A DNA stretch of 64,000 nucleotides from Bordetella genomosp. 2. Lineage in GTDB: Bacteria; Pseudomonadota; Gammaproteobacteria; Burkholderiales; Burkholderiaceae_B. How positions within the stretch are numbered: position 1 is the stretch's first letter; every line of letters starts with the position of its first letter. Under the pieces are notes generated by a model. That model was not told the origin of the DNA. It searched no databases and saw only the letters and a program-made list of their open reading frames with translations. The position numbers and the translations under genes are program-made. This document shows positions 18,522 to 26,885 of this stretch, in pieces. The stretch lies in the NCBI RefSeq assembly GCF_002261345.1, contig NZ_NEVT01000008.1, positions 186,001-250,000 of the forward strand. The letters run 5' to 3'.

Positions 18522-19264
18522 TGGGGATCCGCCCCATGGGGAGCGAGGCCCCGGTCGAGCGCGATCCGTTCGTCGAATACGAAGCACTGGCCTTCAAAGC
18601 CCCGCCCGTCGGTTTCCTCGAAATACTTGAGGATTCCGCCGTCGAGCTGGTAGACGTGCTCGACCCCTGCATCGGCCATGTACAGCGCGGCCTTTTCGCA
18701 GCGGATACCGCCGGTGCAGAAGCTGACCACGGTCTTGCCGCGCAGGCTGTCCCGGTTGGCCTGCAGCGCGGCGGGAAACTGCGTGAAGCGCTCGATGCGC
18801 CAGTCGATCGCGCCGGCGAAGGTGCCGGCATCGACCTCGAAGGCATTGCGCGTATCCAGCATGACCACCGGCCGCCCGGCGTCGTCGGCCCCCTGCTCCA
18901 GCCAGCGCGCCAGGGTGGCGGGGGCCACGGCCGGCGCACGTCCGGCCTGCGGACGAATGGCCGGGTGGTCCATGCGGATGATCTCGCGCTTGACCTTTGC
19001 TCGCAGCCGGCGAAACGGTACGATTGCCGAATGACTGCGCTTGACCTCGAGATCAGCGAAGCGCGTATCGGCGCGCAGCCAATCGAGGAATTCCTCGATG
19101 CCGGCCGCCGTACCGGCCAGGAACAGGTTGATGCCCTCCTCGGCCAGCAGGATCGTGCCCTTCAGCGCCGCGGCCTCGGCGCGCGCCAGGGCCCGGGCCT
19201 GCAGCTCGGGAAGGCCGTCCAGGAACACGAACTTGTAGGCGGCAATATTGACGACTGAGGACAT
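18512..19264 (-). CDS. trhO: tRNA uridine(34) hydroxylase, rhodanese-like
   Basis: A 250-residue TrhO/YceA (formerly UPF0176) protein that makes 5-hydroxyuridine at the tRNA wobble position. It has an N-terminal acylphosphatase-like domain (VVNIAAYKFV, EEGINLFLAG) and a rhodanese domain (about 120-225) with the active-site loop CTGGIRCEKA (Cys183, Cys189). Starts at 19264 and 19276 are both possible; neither has a good Shine-Dalgarno, and 19264 fits the family N-terminus. A minus-10-like TATTAT lies at 19298-19303 on the minus strand, suggesting its own promoter. The downstream PLD gene overlaps it. Confidence 0.93.
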   Translation of the reverse strand: MSSVVNIAAYKFVFLDGLPELQARALARAEAAALKGTILLAEEGINLFLAGTAAGIEEFLDWLRADTRFADLEVKRSHSAIVPFRRLRAKVKREIIRMDHPAIRPQAGRAPAVAPATLARWLEQGADDAGRPVVMLDTRNAFEVDAGTFAGAIDWRIERFTQFPAALQANRDSLRGKTVVSFCTGGIRCEKAALYMADAGVEHVYQLDGGILKYFEETDGRGFEGQCFVFDERIALDRGLAPHGADPQCP

Positions 19265-19346
19265 GGAAGGCAGCATGGCGGCAACGGGATGAAGCGCATA
19301 ATAGTAGTAAACAACCAGAGCAGAGGGGCAGGCGCCGTCACCGGTG

Positions 19347-19874
19347 TCATTGCGGTGTGGGGGGGTCCTGGCGGCGTGCGAATTCGAGCACGTCGCCGTT
19401 ATGCACGTTGAACGTCAGGTGGCGCGGCGCGCCGCCGCTGTCCAGGGTAAAAGAACGGATATCAGCCAGCGCTTTCAGATAGGCAGCCTCGAGCTGCGCG
19501 CGTTCAGGGGATGGGCAGGCCATGCGGGTGCTGGCGGGAGCGGAAATCGACAATTTCCCGCCTTGTAGCTTGTAACTGCCCATGTATCGGTTGCAACCGG
19601 AGAACCCGCTCACCCGGTATTGGCTATCGTGGGCCAGGAAGGTAAGGCGGATGGGCTCGCCGTTGTCGCCGTGGGAAATGGGCCGGGCTGCGCCATCGGC
19701 GGCGACCCAGCGCGTCAGCTCCCAGCTGGTCTGGGCCAGTGAATCGGCGCTGGTGGCCGCATTGGCGGCGGCCGCCCCCTGAGCGGTGGCGTGGCCGGTG
19801 GTTTCGGCGCAGCCGGCCAGCCCCCATGCCAGGCTGGCCAGCAGCAGGCCTCGGGCGAGCGTAGAAATCGGCAT
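19347..19874 (-). CDS. META-domain (HslJ-like) lipoprotein
   Basis: A 175-residue lipoprotein (lipobox LAGC, Cys22) with a META domain from about 50 to 165: SWELTRW, SGCNRYMGSY and STRMACP are the family landmarks. META/HslJ proteins are periplasmic or outer-membrane linked and have been connected with novobiocin resistance and motility in other bacteria; the role here is unknown. The ATG at 19874 was preferred to an in-frame TTG at 19889 because a CGGAG lies 7 nt before it. It is divergent from the T6SS-proximal regulator, with 363 nt between them. Confidence 0.85.
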   Translation of the reverse strand: MPISTLARGLLLASLAWGLAGCAETTGHATAQGAAAANAATSADSLAQTSWELTRWVAADGAARPISHGDNGEPIRLTFLAHDSQYRVSGFSGCNRYMGSYKLQGGKLSISAPASTRMACPSPERAQLEAAYLKALADIRSFTLDSGGAPRHLTFNVHNGDVLEFARRQDPPTPQ

Positions 19875-20237
19875 GACAATGCTCCGCAATACAGTACGAA
19901 CCTTCTACTGTAACGCGGGGCGGGCCGGGCATTTATGAGCAGTTGGCGCGGACAATCCGCGCAGATGGGCGGAATTGTATCAATCCGAGAGTCATATTCA
20001 CATATATACACATTTGAGGTTAAATGACACACAGCGTCACACAACAACAGCAGCCAGACCTCGCCCCTGCCGATAACCCCGATTTATTCTTGATCCCCGC
20101 GAATCAGGCGCCCGGCCGTGCCTTGCTACAGCCTATCCCGCGCCGCCACCCTTATCCAATTTATAAGCACATCGCGCGCCGCGGAGTTTCTGACGCGGCG
20201 GCCAGGCCGACTCTGGATCCTCCATCGGAAGGGAATC
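19875..20237. promoter_or_regulatory. Divergent intergenic region upstream of the regulator gene
   Basis: This 363-nt spacer contains an AT-rich block at about 19970-20025 (TTGTATCAATCC, CATATATACACATTTG) that stands out from the GC-rich surroundings and probably holds the promoter of the plus-strand regulator, giving a leader of about 200 nt. A possible small ORF (20024-20245) with its own Shine-Dalgarno lies in that leader. I see no clear operator palindrome. Confidence 0.45.
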
Positions 20238-20245
20238 ATGAATAG
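20024..20245 (+). CDS. Possible leader ORF overlapping the regulator start
   Basis: A 73-codon frame starting with ATG after GAGG-TTAA (a plausible Shine-Dalgarno at 4 nt) inside the AT-rich leader. It ends at TAG 20243-20245, overlapping the first codons of the regulator gene (20238) in another frame. The product is Gln/Pro-rich with no recognisable domain, and its third-position GC is lower than in neighbouring genes. It may be a translationally coupled leader peptide or chance. Confidence 0.25.
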   Translation: MTHSVTQQQQPDLAPADNPDLFLIPANQAPGRALLQPIPRRHPYPIYKHIARRGVSDAAARPTLDPPSEGNHE

Positions 20246-21029
20246 AACGTTGGATGTCCTCTTTCTTGCTGGAGATGACACCGCACACCCGCAGCAGATC
20301 GCCGATCTGTCGCACCTCGGTTTTCAGGTCCATCGGTATGCCGAACTGGCCGACCTCTATACGCACGTCGCACGGCATGCCGTGTCCTTGATCGTGCTGA
20401 CCGGCTCCCTGCCGAAGATCCATATTGCCGCGGCCCAGCTGCGCGCCATGCGGCAAACCCTGGGCATCATCGCCCTGTCGGCCTTCGCCGACAGCGAAGC
20501 GCGCATCCGTACGCTGCTATGCGGCGCCGATGCCTGCCTGGACACCAGCGCCAGCGGCCTGGAACTGGCGGCGGTATTCCAGTCGCTGCTGCGGCGCGTC
20601 GCCGACGTGGCGCCCACCGCCGTCGCGGAGCCCGCGGCGGCGCCCAAGAGCGTGCCGCTGGAAGCCGCCAGCCTGGTCGAACCCGGGGAACCCGCCTCGC
20701 CGGGCTGGCGCCTGGTCAGCAAGGGCTGGACCCTGATCGGTCCGGCCGGGCAGGAACTGGCATTGACCACCGCCGAGCGCGGCTTCCTGCTGCGGCTGGT
20801 GCGGGCGCCCGACAAGAAGGTCAGCCGCGATACGCTCATCGCCGATGGCGTACAGTCCGGCGAAGCAGCCGAGGGTGAACGCCGCGGGCGCTTCGTCGAC
20901 GTCATGATCAGCCGCATGCGCCGCAAGGCGGCGGCCAACCATATGCGCCTGCCGATCAAGGCCGTGCACGGCTGGGGCTACATGTTCACGGCCGACGTGG
21001 TGGAAGAAGCGGGCTCATCCGAGGAATGA
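20238..21029 (+). CDS. OmpR/PhoB-type winged-helix regulator with degenerate receiver domain
   Basis: A 263-residue protein. The N-terminal 120 residues follow the CheY fold (LDVLFLAGDD; SLIVLTGSLP; IIALSAFADSEARI; GADACLDTS), but the phosphoacceptor Asp at the end of strand 3 is Thr55 and the acidic and Lys partners are not evident, so phosphorylation is unlikely. The C-terminal domain (about 160-255) is a Trans_Reg_C winged helix (LTTAERGFLLRLV, VDVMISRMRRK, VHGWGYMF). The two are joined by an Ala/Pro/Glu linker. A GGAAGGGA Shine-Dalgarno precedes the ATG. Placed at the end of the T6SS locus and facing it, it is a candidate T6SS regulator. Confidence 0.85.
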   Translation: MNRTLDVLFLAGDDTAHPQQIADLSHLGFQVHRYAELADLYTHVARHAVSLIVLTGSLPKIHIAAAQLRAMRQTLGIIALSAFADSEARIRTLLCGADACLDTSASGLELAAVFQSLLRRVADVAPTAVAEPAAAPKSVPLEAASLVEPGEPASPGWRLVSKGWTLIGPAGQELALTTAERGFLLRLVRAPDKKVSRDTLIADGVQSGEAAEGERRGRFVDVMISRMRRKAAANHMRLPIKAVHGWGYMFTADVVEEAGSSEE

Positions 21030-21052
21030 CGCCGCGCCGGAATGGCGCGGGC

Positions 21053-22522
21053 TCATTCGAATACGTGGGACACGGACGCCGAGCCGCCGGACGGCACATT
21101 GACCGTGGTGTGGTAATCGGACGCGGCCGGGTTGCGGATCGTGATCTGGTGGCGGCCCGGCGACAGGGTCAGGCGATTCAGCGGCGGGCTGATGCCGCGC
21201 GGACGGCCGTCAACCAGCACTTCACCCCACGGCTGCACATGAATACGGATTTCGCCTGACGCCGGCGGCGCCGGCTCGGGAGGCTTCGGCGCGTCGGCGG
21301 CTTGGCCGGCCGGGTCGGTGGGTTCAGTGGAATCAGCCGCGCCGGCCGGCCCGGGCTGGCCGGGGACCGCGCCAGGCAACGCGCCCGCGGGCGCGTCGGC
21401 CGCCGGATCGGCGGCGTCCGGCGGCGCGGTCGGCGGCGCCGGCTGGTCCGGGGAGGCAGGGAGCTGCCCGGCCGTGCCGGGCAGCTCGCCTGGCGGGGCG
21501 GCAGGCGCGTCGGCGGGCGGGGGCGCGGCCCCTTCGGGCGCGGGAACGGCGACGGCGGGTGGCTGCTCGGGCGCCGGGGCCGGGGCCGGGGCCGGGACAG
21601 TCGCGGGTGCGGCCGGCCCGTCCGGGGCGGTTTCCGGGCTTGGGGCCGGCGCCGTGTTGTCGGCAGGCGCCGGCCGGTTGTTCAGGTCCGACAAGGCCGG
21701 CGGCGTGGGTACCGGCGCCTCGACCGCCGGCGGCGGCGCCGTGTCGCGCGCGGCTTGCTGTACCGGCGGTTGCATGCCGGGACGCAGCCACAGATAAGCC
21801 GCCAGGGCCACGGCGGCCAACACACCCAGCATGACGAGCAAGGGCACGCGCGGGCCCGGCGCGCTGCGCGGCGGCGGCAGGGCGGGCGGCGGCGCCGGCT
21901 CGGCCGCGGCGGCCGCGGCGGGTGCCTCGGGCGCTTCCGGCCGGGCGACCGCCACGCCGAACGCCGCGGCCAGCGCCTCCATGCTCTGCGGGCGCGCCTG
22001 CTGGTTCATCGACAGGCCCTGGTCCACCGCGCGCAGGAAATCGGCGTCATAGCCGCCCAGCTCGCGCCCGGCCAGCGGCACATAGGTGTCCTTGACGCAA
22101 CGCGCCAGCGCGGCCGGGGGCGGCGCGCCTACCACCATGGTGTGCGCCACGGCGCTCAGCGCGTAGACGTCCGTCCAGGGCCCGCACGGGTGTTCCGGGT
22201 CGTCCGTATATTGCTCGAAAGCGGCATAGCCGCCGATGCGCAAGGTGCCCTCCGCATCGGGCGCCGGCTCCAGGGGCGGCACCAGCAGATGGGCCTTGCC
22301 GGACGTATCCAGGCCGATCGTGCTCATGGCGATGGCCCCATGCACCTGGCCCTGCGCGTGCAGCCGCGCCAGCGGCTCGAGCAGGTCCTGCAGCACGCGG
22401 CGGATGCGCGCCTGCGGCACGCCGCCGCCCGCGGCGGCGGCGATCGCGCTCAACGGCCGATGGCCGGACCAGTTCGCACTGGCGGCGGCGCGGGTCGACG
22501 AGGTTGCGGGAGAGGCACTCAT
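21053..22522 (-). CDS. T6SS-linked membrane pseudokinase with periplasmic PEGA domain
   Basis: A 489-residue protein, last gene of the tssJ-K-L-M-tagF operon (29 nt after tagF). Residues about 35-190 match only the C-lobe of a Ser/Thr kinase: the helix-E/catalytic loop reads HGAIAMSTI (Asp of HRD is Ala63, Lys is Ala65), DFG is missing, APE is AFE (101-103), while the helix-F Asp118 (GPWTDVYAL) and a terminal RPQS remain. There is no P-loop N-lobe. A membrane helix (about 227-246) leads to a Pro/Ala-rich stretch of about 170 residues and a C-terminal PEGA domain (about 422-489), predicted periplasmic. Catalysis is not expected; a scaffold or sensor that takes the place of PpkA is the inference. 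Confidence 0.85.
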   Translation of the reverse strand: MSASPATSSTRAAASANWSGHRPLSAIAAAAGGGVPQARIRRVLQDLLEPLARLHAQGQVHGAIAMSTIGLDTSGKAHLLVPPLEPAPDAEGTLRIGGYAAFEQYTDDPEHPCGPWTDVYALSAVAHTMVVGAPPPAALARCVKDTYVPLAGRELGGYDADFLRAVDQGLSMNQQARPQSMEALAAAFGVAVARPEAPEAPAAAAAAEPAPPPALPPPRSAPGPRVPLLVMLGVLAAVALAAYLWLRPGMQPPVQQAARDTAPPPAVEAPVPTPPALSDLNNRPAPADNTAPAPSPETAPDGPAAPATVPAPAPAPAPEQPPAVAVPAPEGAAPPPADAPAAPPGELPGTAGQLPASPDQPAPPTAPPDAADPAADAPAGALPGAVPGQPGPAGAADSTEPTDPAGQAADAPKPPEPAPPASGEIRIHVQPWGEVLVDGRPRGISPPLNRLTLSPGRHQITIRNPAASDYHTTVNVPSGGSASVSHVFE

Positions 22523-22551
22523 ACGGGGACTCCGGGGCTCTTGCGTCGCCA

Positions 22552-23262
22552 CTAGCTCCAGGCGGGCAGCGACGCGAACAGTCGGGTGAACAGGGCGGCG
22601 TTCAGCGAACCGCCGTGCACATAGGTTTGCAGCGCGGCGCCGTCGACCTGGTTGGTCCACCAATAGCTGGTGTGCGAGCTGGGATTGAAGCAGAACGGCA
22701 GGTCGGGCCAGGCGGCCAGGGTGCGCTTGGCCACCGGCTCGGCGTCGCCCTCCAGGCCCGCATTGAGGATGTCCATGATGTCGCTGCCGCTGGAACGCTC
22801 GGCCGGCTGCACGGGCCCGGGCACGCGGATCTCCATCAGCTCGCGGTCGAACTGCTCGGCCGCGCAGCCGTGCCGCACCGCCGACAGCATGCTGATGCCG
22901 ATCTGCCGGTAGTAGTCGGAGGCGCCATCGAGCATGCTGCTGTGATACTTGTCTTCCGGAATGGCCATGATGACGCACAGCGGGTAGCCGCGCCCGACCC
23001 GGTCGCGGCTGGGGGCGATGCAGCCCATCTGTGCCACGCTGCCGCTGGGGCCGGAGGGAATGGCGAAATTCCAGATCGGTGCGGCCGCGAAACTGCGCGC
23101 CGCGCTGTCGTCAGGCGCCTGCTTGAGCGCCGCCAGCCCGTACTGCAGCCAGCGGTCCCACCAGGCGATCAGGTCGCGCGGCAGGCGCCGGTGCATGAAG
23201 TCGCCCGCGGCGGGAATCTTGCCGTACCACCCCAGTTGCCCCCTCGAGTCGTCTGGTCCCAT
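22552..23262 (-). CDS. tagF: Type VI secretion-associated protein TagF (ImpM family)
   Basis: A 236-residue DUF2094/TagF protein. The family start GWYGKIPAAGDFMHRRLP is intact, followed by WWDRWLQ and the conserved C-terminal half (FNPSSHTSYWW). In Pseudomonas and Agrobacterium, TagF is a posttranslational repressor of T6SS that binds Fha and acts alongside the PpkA/PppA pathway, sometimes fused to PppA. Here it stands alone, between tssM (11-nt gap) and a pseudokinase, with no phosphatase domain. Confidence 0.93.
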   Translation of the reverse strand: MGPDDSRGQLGWYGKIPAAGDFMHRRLPRDLIAWWDRWLQYGLAALKQAPDDSAARSFAAAPIWNFAIPSGPSGSVAQMGCIAPSRDRVGRGYPLCVIMAIPEDKYHSSMLDGASDYYRQIGISMLSAVRHGCAAEQFDRELMEIRVPGPVQPAERSSGSDIMDILNAGLEGDAEPVAKRTLAAWPDLPFCFNPSSHTSYWWTNQVDGAALQTYVHGGSLNAALFTRLFASLPAWS

Positions 23263-23273
23263 GGCTGAACACC

Positions 23274-26200
23274 CTAGCGGCCGGGGCAGGAGAACCCCTG
23301 CATCTCGGCAAGATGGAAAGGACTTTTCACGCTGCTGGCCGTGATCTCCAGCACGACTTTACGGCCATTGATGTCGAATGTGGCGATCGTCACCTCCGGC
23401 GACGGGCCGCGCCGCAACTGCGCCTTGTCCAGCAGGCGATTCAGGGCCCACGGCCCCGAGGCCGACAGGCCGGCCGCGCCGGTCTGCGGCGTCAGCTCGA
23501 TGCGCGCCTGGTTGCTGCCGCGCGGGCCGGGCCACTGCACCGTGGTGGCCACCTGCGGGCCGTGCGCGTAGCGCACCGTCTGGCCGTCCACGTCCATGAG
23601 GAACTGGGTGATCTGCGCGTCCATCTCGATGGGGCGGATCGCCACGCGGTACGACGGCAGCGGGTTGCCGGCCGTGAAATACACGTCGCGGATGACTCCG
23701 GCGCGCTGGAACGCGTCCAGGTAGCCGGCCTTGTCGCCCTGCTTGCCGTCGATGCCCGGCTTGAAGCGCCAGCGCGACCCGGATACGTCGATCTGGGTGG
23801 CGAGATGCTTCTGGAAGAAGTCGTCCATCATGCCGTTGGGGCCGAACAGCCGCGCCATGTCGTTGGGCGCCACGTCGCGCGAGGAGCCGGAGGCGAACGG
23901 ATAGCGCCCGGCAATGGACTGGCGGCAGAACAGCCCGATGGTAGCCGACACCGTCTCGCCCATGCGCGCGCGCGTGGCGTCGGAAATCTCGCCGGACGCC
24001 TTGACCGACAGCGTGTTGAGCAGATCGCGCAAGGGCTCGGGCAGGCGGCCCGCCTCGGCGCGCAGCTTGGTCACGACATCCGAGCCGGGGGCCGGGCTGG
24101 CGCTGCGCAGGGCGGCGTCGGCGGCGGTCAGGTAGGTGTAGAGCTCGTTGATGAGGCCGGTGGTTGCCGTGATGGCGGGCGGCGAGCCCTGCGCCTCGCT
24201 GTGCGCCAGGCGGCGGTACGGCTCGAAATGCAGGTCGACGATGCGCTCGAGCTTTTCATCCGAGGCGTCGGCCCGCACGGCCGCGCTGGGCCCGGTGGGC
24301 CCGAACATCTGCTCGAGCGCCTCGCGCGTGCTGCTGACGCGGTCGCGCGCCTGGTCCATCAGGGACCGCGCGTCGCCCGTGTCGCGCAGCAGCGTGGTCT
24401 CGCGCGCCACGCCCTGCACCAGCTGCACCAGCGGCGATTCCGGCGCCGACAGCGTGCGCGCCATCTGGATGTTCTGCAGCAGCGAAGTGGTGGGGGCCAG
24501 TTCCAGGTCGTTGAGGTACGCGTCCCACTGCTCGACGTAGTCGTTCATGTACAGCCGCTTGATGTCGACGATCAACTGCTGCTGCGCGCGCTGGTCGAGC
24601 ACGCCGGGGGCGGCGATGTTCAGCACCCAGGCATCGTCCTGCCGCAGCAGTTCCGCCACCTGGGTCACGCGCTTGTTGAAGACGTTCCAGTAGCCGTTGT
24701 AGCTGTACAGCGAAGGGATGCCCTGCGTCAGGGGCTTGCCGCTCTTGCGCACGAACACCGCGCTGGCCTGCGGCCCGCCCAGCGTGATGGCGGTCTGCTC
24801 CGGCGCCTGCTCGCTATTGGCCAGCATGCGGCGCAGGCGGCTGTAGGCGCGCTGCGCCAGCGTGAAACGCGCCAGCCGGTCGCGCGCCTCGGTCACCAGT
24901 TCGTCGTCGCGGGGGAATGGCGACGCCAGCACGCGCCCCTGGACCAGGTTGCGCAGGTGCAGCGACATATGCTCGTACTGGCTGCGCGTATAGCCTTCCG
25001 GCAAGGTTTTCTGCATGTCCGACAGCAGCCAGGCATGCATGAACTCGGCGTCGTAGTGGTCGGCCTCGTACAGCATCAGGTAGGCCCGCAGCGCCTCGTA
25101 GGAAAACTCCAGGTCGTTGGGCGCGGCCTGGCGCAGGGCGGTCTCGATGCGCCGCGCCACCTGGGGCAGCAGCACGTCCTCGAGCGTATCGCGGTATACG
25201 CCCTGCGCGGCCGACTGCATCTTGCGGCCCTGGTACAGGCCCAGCTGGTATGTCAGGGGGGGTTCGTCCAGCTCGAAATTGGCGTGGCGCGGCAAGTACC
25301 ACAGGCTGTCCAGGAACGGCATCAGGCCCAGCACGTCGCCGGCGCGCGTGATCTTGATGTCGCGGCCGAGCTTCTCGACCGTCGGCACGCGGCGCGCCAC
25401 CTCATCGACATAGGCGGCATTGTTGCGGTAACTGATGGCCCAGCCGACCAGCAGCGCCACGAACAACACCGTGATCAGACCGTAGCCGGCCCAGTGCAGG
25501 CGGCGATAGCGGCGCTCCCAGCGCAGGTTGCGCCCGGCCAGGCCCGCTTCGCGGAAGATGACGTCCTGCAGCAGGCCCTTGAGGAAATAGCTGCGCCCCT
25601 CGCCTTCGCCCGGTACGGTCGGCGCGGGGGCGGGCCCGCCGTCGATGCGCAGATAGCGCTTGAGGTGGCCGGTCACCTGGTCGAAGGTCTCGCCGCCCTG
25701 GGTGCCGCTGGTGAAGTACACCCCGCGCGGCACCAGCCGGGCCTCGAACTTCGAGGTGGCGAACACGTCGCTCAGGAAATGGCCCAGCACGGCCTGCAGG
25801 CCGGCGAACTGCTGCGGCAGCATATAGGCCAGCGCGCGCCGCGACGGGTCGGTCTCGGCCGCCAGCACTTCCGGCAGCGCGTCGTCCAGGCGCCGCTGCA
25901 GCAGCCGGTACTCGGCGTGGAAGGCCTCGTACAGGTCGAAATCGGCCTCCTGCGTGCGCGTGTACGGCAGCGTGAAACCCCACACCTGCGACAGGTCCTC
26001 GCGGTTGAACGAGGCGAAGTACTCTTCGAACCCGGACAGCAGGTCGGCCTTGGTCACCAGCACATAGACCGGGAACTGGATGCCCAGCTGCTCGCGCAGT
26101 TCCTGCAGGCGCCGGCGCAGCACCGCGGCGTGCTGCACGCGCTCGGCATCCGAGGCCGCCAGCAGGTCCTCCACGCTGATGGTCAGCATGGCGCCGTTGA

Positions 26201-26885
26201 TGGGCTGGCGGCCGCGGTACTTCGAGAGCAGGCGCAGGAAGCCCTTCCATTCCTCTTCGTCGCCGGTGGCGTCGCTTTCGTGCGTGGTATAGCGGCCGGC
26301 CGTGTCCAGCAGCACCGCGTCGTCAGTGAACCACCAGTCGCAATTGCGCGTGCCGCCGACGCCGCGCAGCGCCACCTTGCCGAAGCGGTCGGCCAGCGGG
26401 AAATTCAGCCCGGAGTTCACCAGGGCGGTGGTCTTGCCCGCGCCCGGCGCCCCGATGATCACGTACCACGGCAGCTGGTACAAGTACTGCTTGGAGAAGC
26501 GGTCGAGCGACAGGCGCCGCTTGCCGCCTTCGAAACGGGTCTTGCGCAGCAGTTCGACCGCTTCATTGAAGCGCTCTTCCAGCTGGCGGATCTCCGGGTT
26601 GCCGGGTTCGGGCTCGACCTTTTTCTTGGCCGCCGGCTTGCGCAGTTGCCCGAGCAACTGCGCGTTGAGCCGGCCCTCGCGCCACTTGCGCCAGATGATG
26701 CGCAGCAGCCACAGCGCGAACAGCGCCACGATGACGATGATGCGCGTGGTCTCGCTTTCCAGCGGCCGCGTGGTGCCGATGGCCAGCAGCGGCCCCGCGA
26801 TCCAGATCAGCAGCGCCAGCGCGACCAGGCCCAGGAAGTTCCACAACCCCCGGCTGAACAGAAAACCAAATACGTTGTGGATCAT
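23274..26885 (-). CDS. tssM: Type VI secretion membrane-complex protein TssM (IcmF)
   Basis: A 1203-residue inner-membrane protein of the T6SS membrane complex, contacting TssL in the membrane and TssJ in the periplasm. It has two N-terminal membrane helices (about 17-38 and 46-66), a cytoplasmic NTPase-like domain with an intact Walker A GAPGAGKTT (145-153), a third helix near 460-485, and the large periplasmic IcmF-related and C-terminal domains. The length is normal for the family. The start ATG overlaps the tssL stop by 4 nt (ATGA), so the two are coupled. Confidence 0.97.
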   Translation of the reverse strand: MIHNVFGFLFSRGLWNFLGLVALALLIWIAGPLLAIGTTRPLESETTRIIVIVALFALWLLRIIWRKWREGRLNAQLLGQLRKPAAKKKVEPEPGNPEIRQLEERFNEAVELLRKTRFEGGKRRLSLDRFSKQYLYQLPWYVIIGAPGAGKTTALVNSGLNFPLADRFGKVALRGVGGTRNCDWWFTDDAVLLDTAGRYTTHESDATGDEEEWKGFLRLLSKYRGRQPINGAMLTISVEDLLAASDAERVQHAAVLRRRLQELREQLGIQFPVYVLVTKADLLSGFEEYFASFNREDLSQVWGFTLPYTRTQEADFDLYEAFHAEYRLLQRRLDDALPEVLAAETDPSRRALAYMLPQQFAGLQAVLGHFLSDVFATSKFEARLVPRGVYFTSGTQGGETFDQVTGHLKRYLRIDGGPAPAPTVPGEGEGRSYFLKGLLQDVIFREAGLAGRNLRWERRYRRLHWAGYGLITVLFVALLVGWAISYRNNAAYVDEVARRVPTVEKLGRDIKITRAGDVLGLMPFLDSLWYLPRHANFELDEPPLTYQLGLYQGRKMQSAAQGVYRDTLEDVLLPQVARRIETALRQAAPNDLEFSYEALRAYLMLYEADHYDAEFMHAWLLSDMQKTLPEGYTRSQYEHMSLHLRNLVQGRVLASPFPRDDELVTEARDRLARFTLAQRAYSRLRRMLANSEQAPEQTAITLGGPQASAVFVRKSGKPLTQGIPSLYSYNGYWNVFNKRVTQVAELLRQDDAWVLNIAAPGVLDQRAQQQLIVDIKRLYMNDYVEQWDAYLNDLELAPTTSLLQNIQMARTLSAPESPLVQLVQGVARETTLLRDTGDARSLMDQARDRVSSTREALEQMFGPTGPSAAVRADASDEKLERIVDLHFEPYRRLAHSEAQGSPPAITATTGLINELYTYLTAADAALRSASPAPGSDVVTKLRAEAGRLPEPLRDLLNTLSVKASGEISDATRARMGETVSATIGLFCRQSIAGRYPFASGSSRDVAPNDMARLFGPNGMMDDFFQKHLATQIDVSGSRWRFKPGIDGKQGDKAGYLDAFQRAGVIRDVYFTAGNPLPSYRVAIRPIEMDAQITQFLMDVDGQTVRYAHGPQVATTVQWPGPRGSNQARIELTPQTGAAGLSASGPWALNRLLDKAQLRRGPSPEVTIATFDINGRKVVLEITASSVKSPFHLAEMQGFSCPGR

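Noticed and set aside
24814-25302. Second coding frame inside tssM
   Set aside because: It is an out-of-frame translation of tssM with no ribosome binding site and Arg/Ala/Gly-rich composition.
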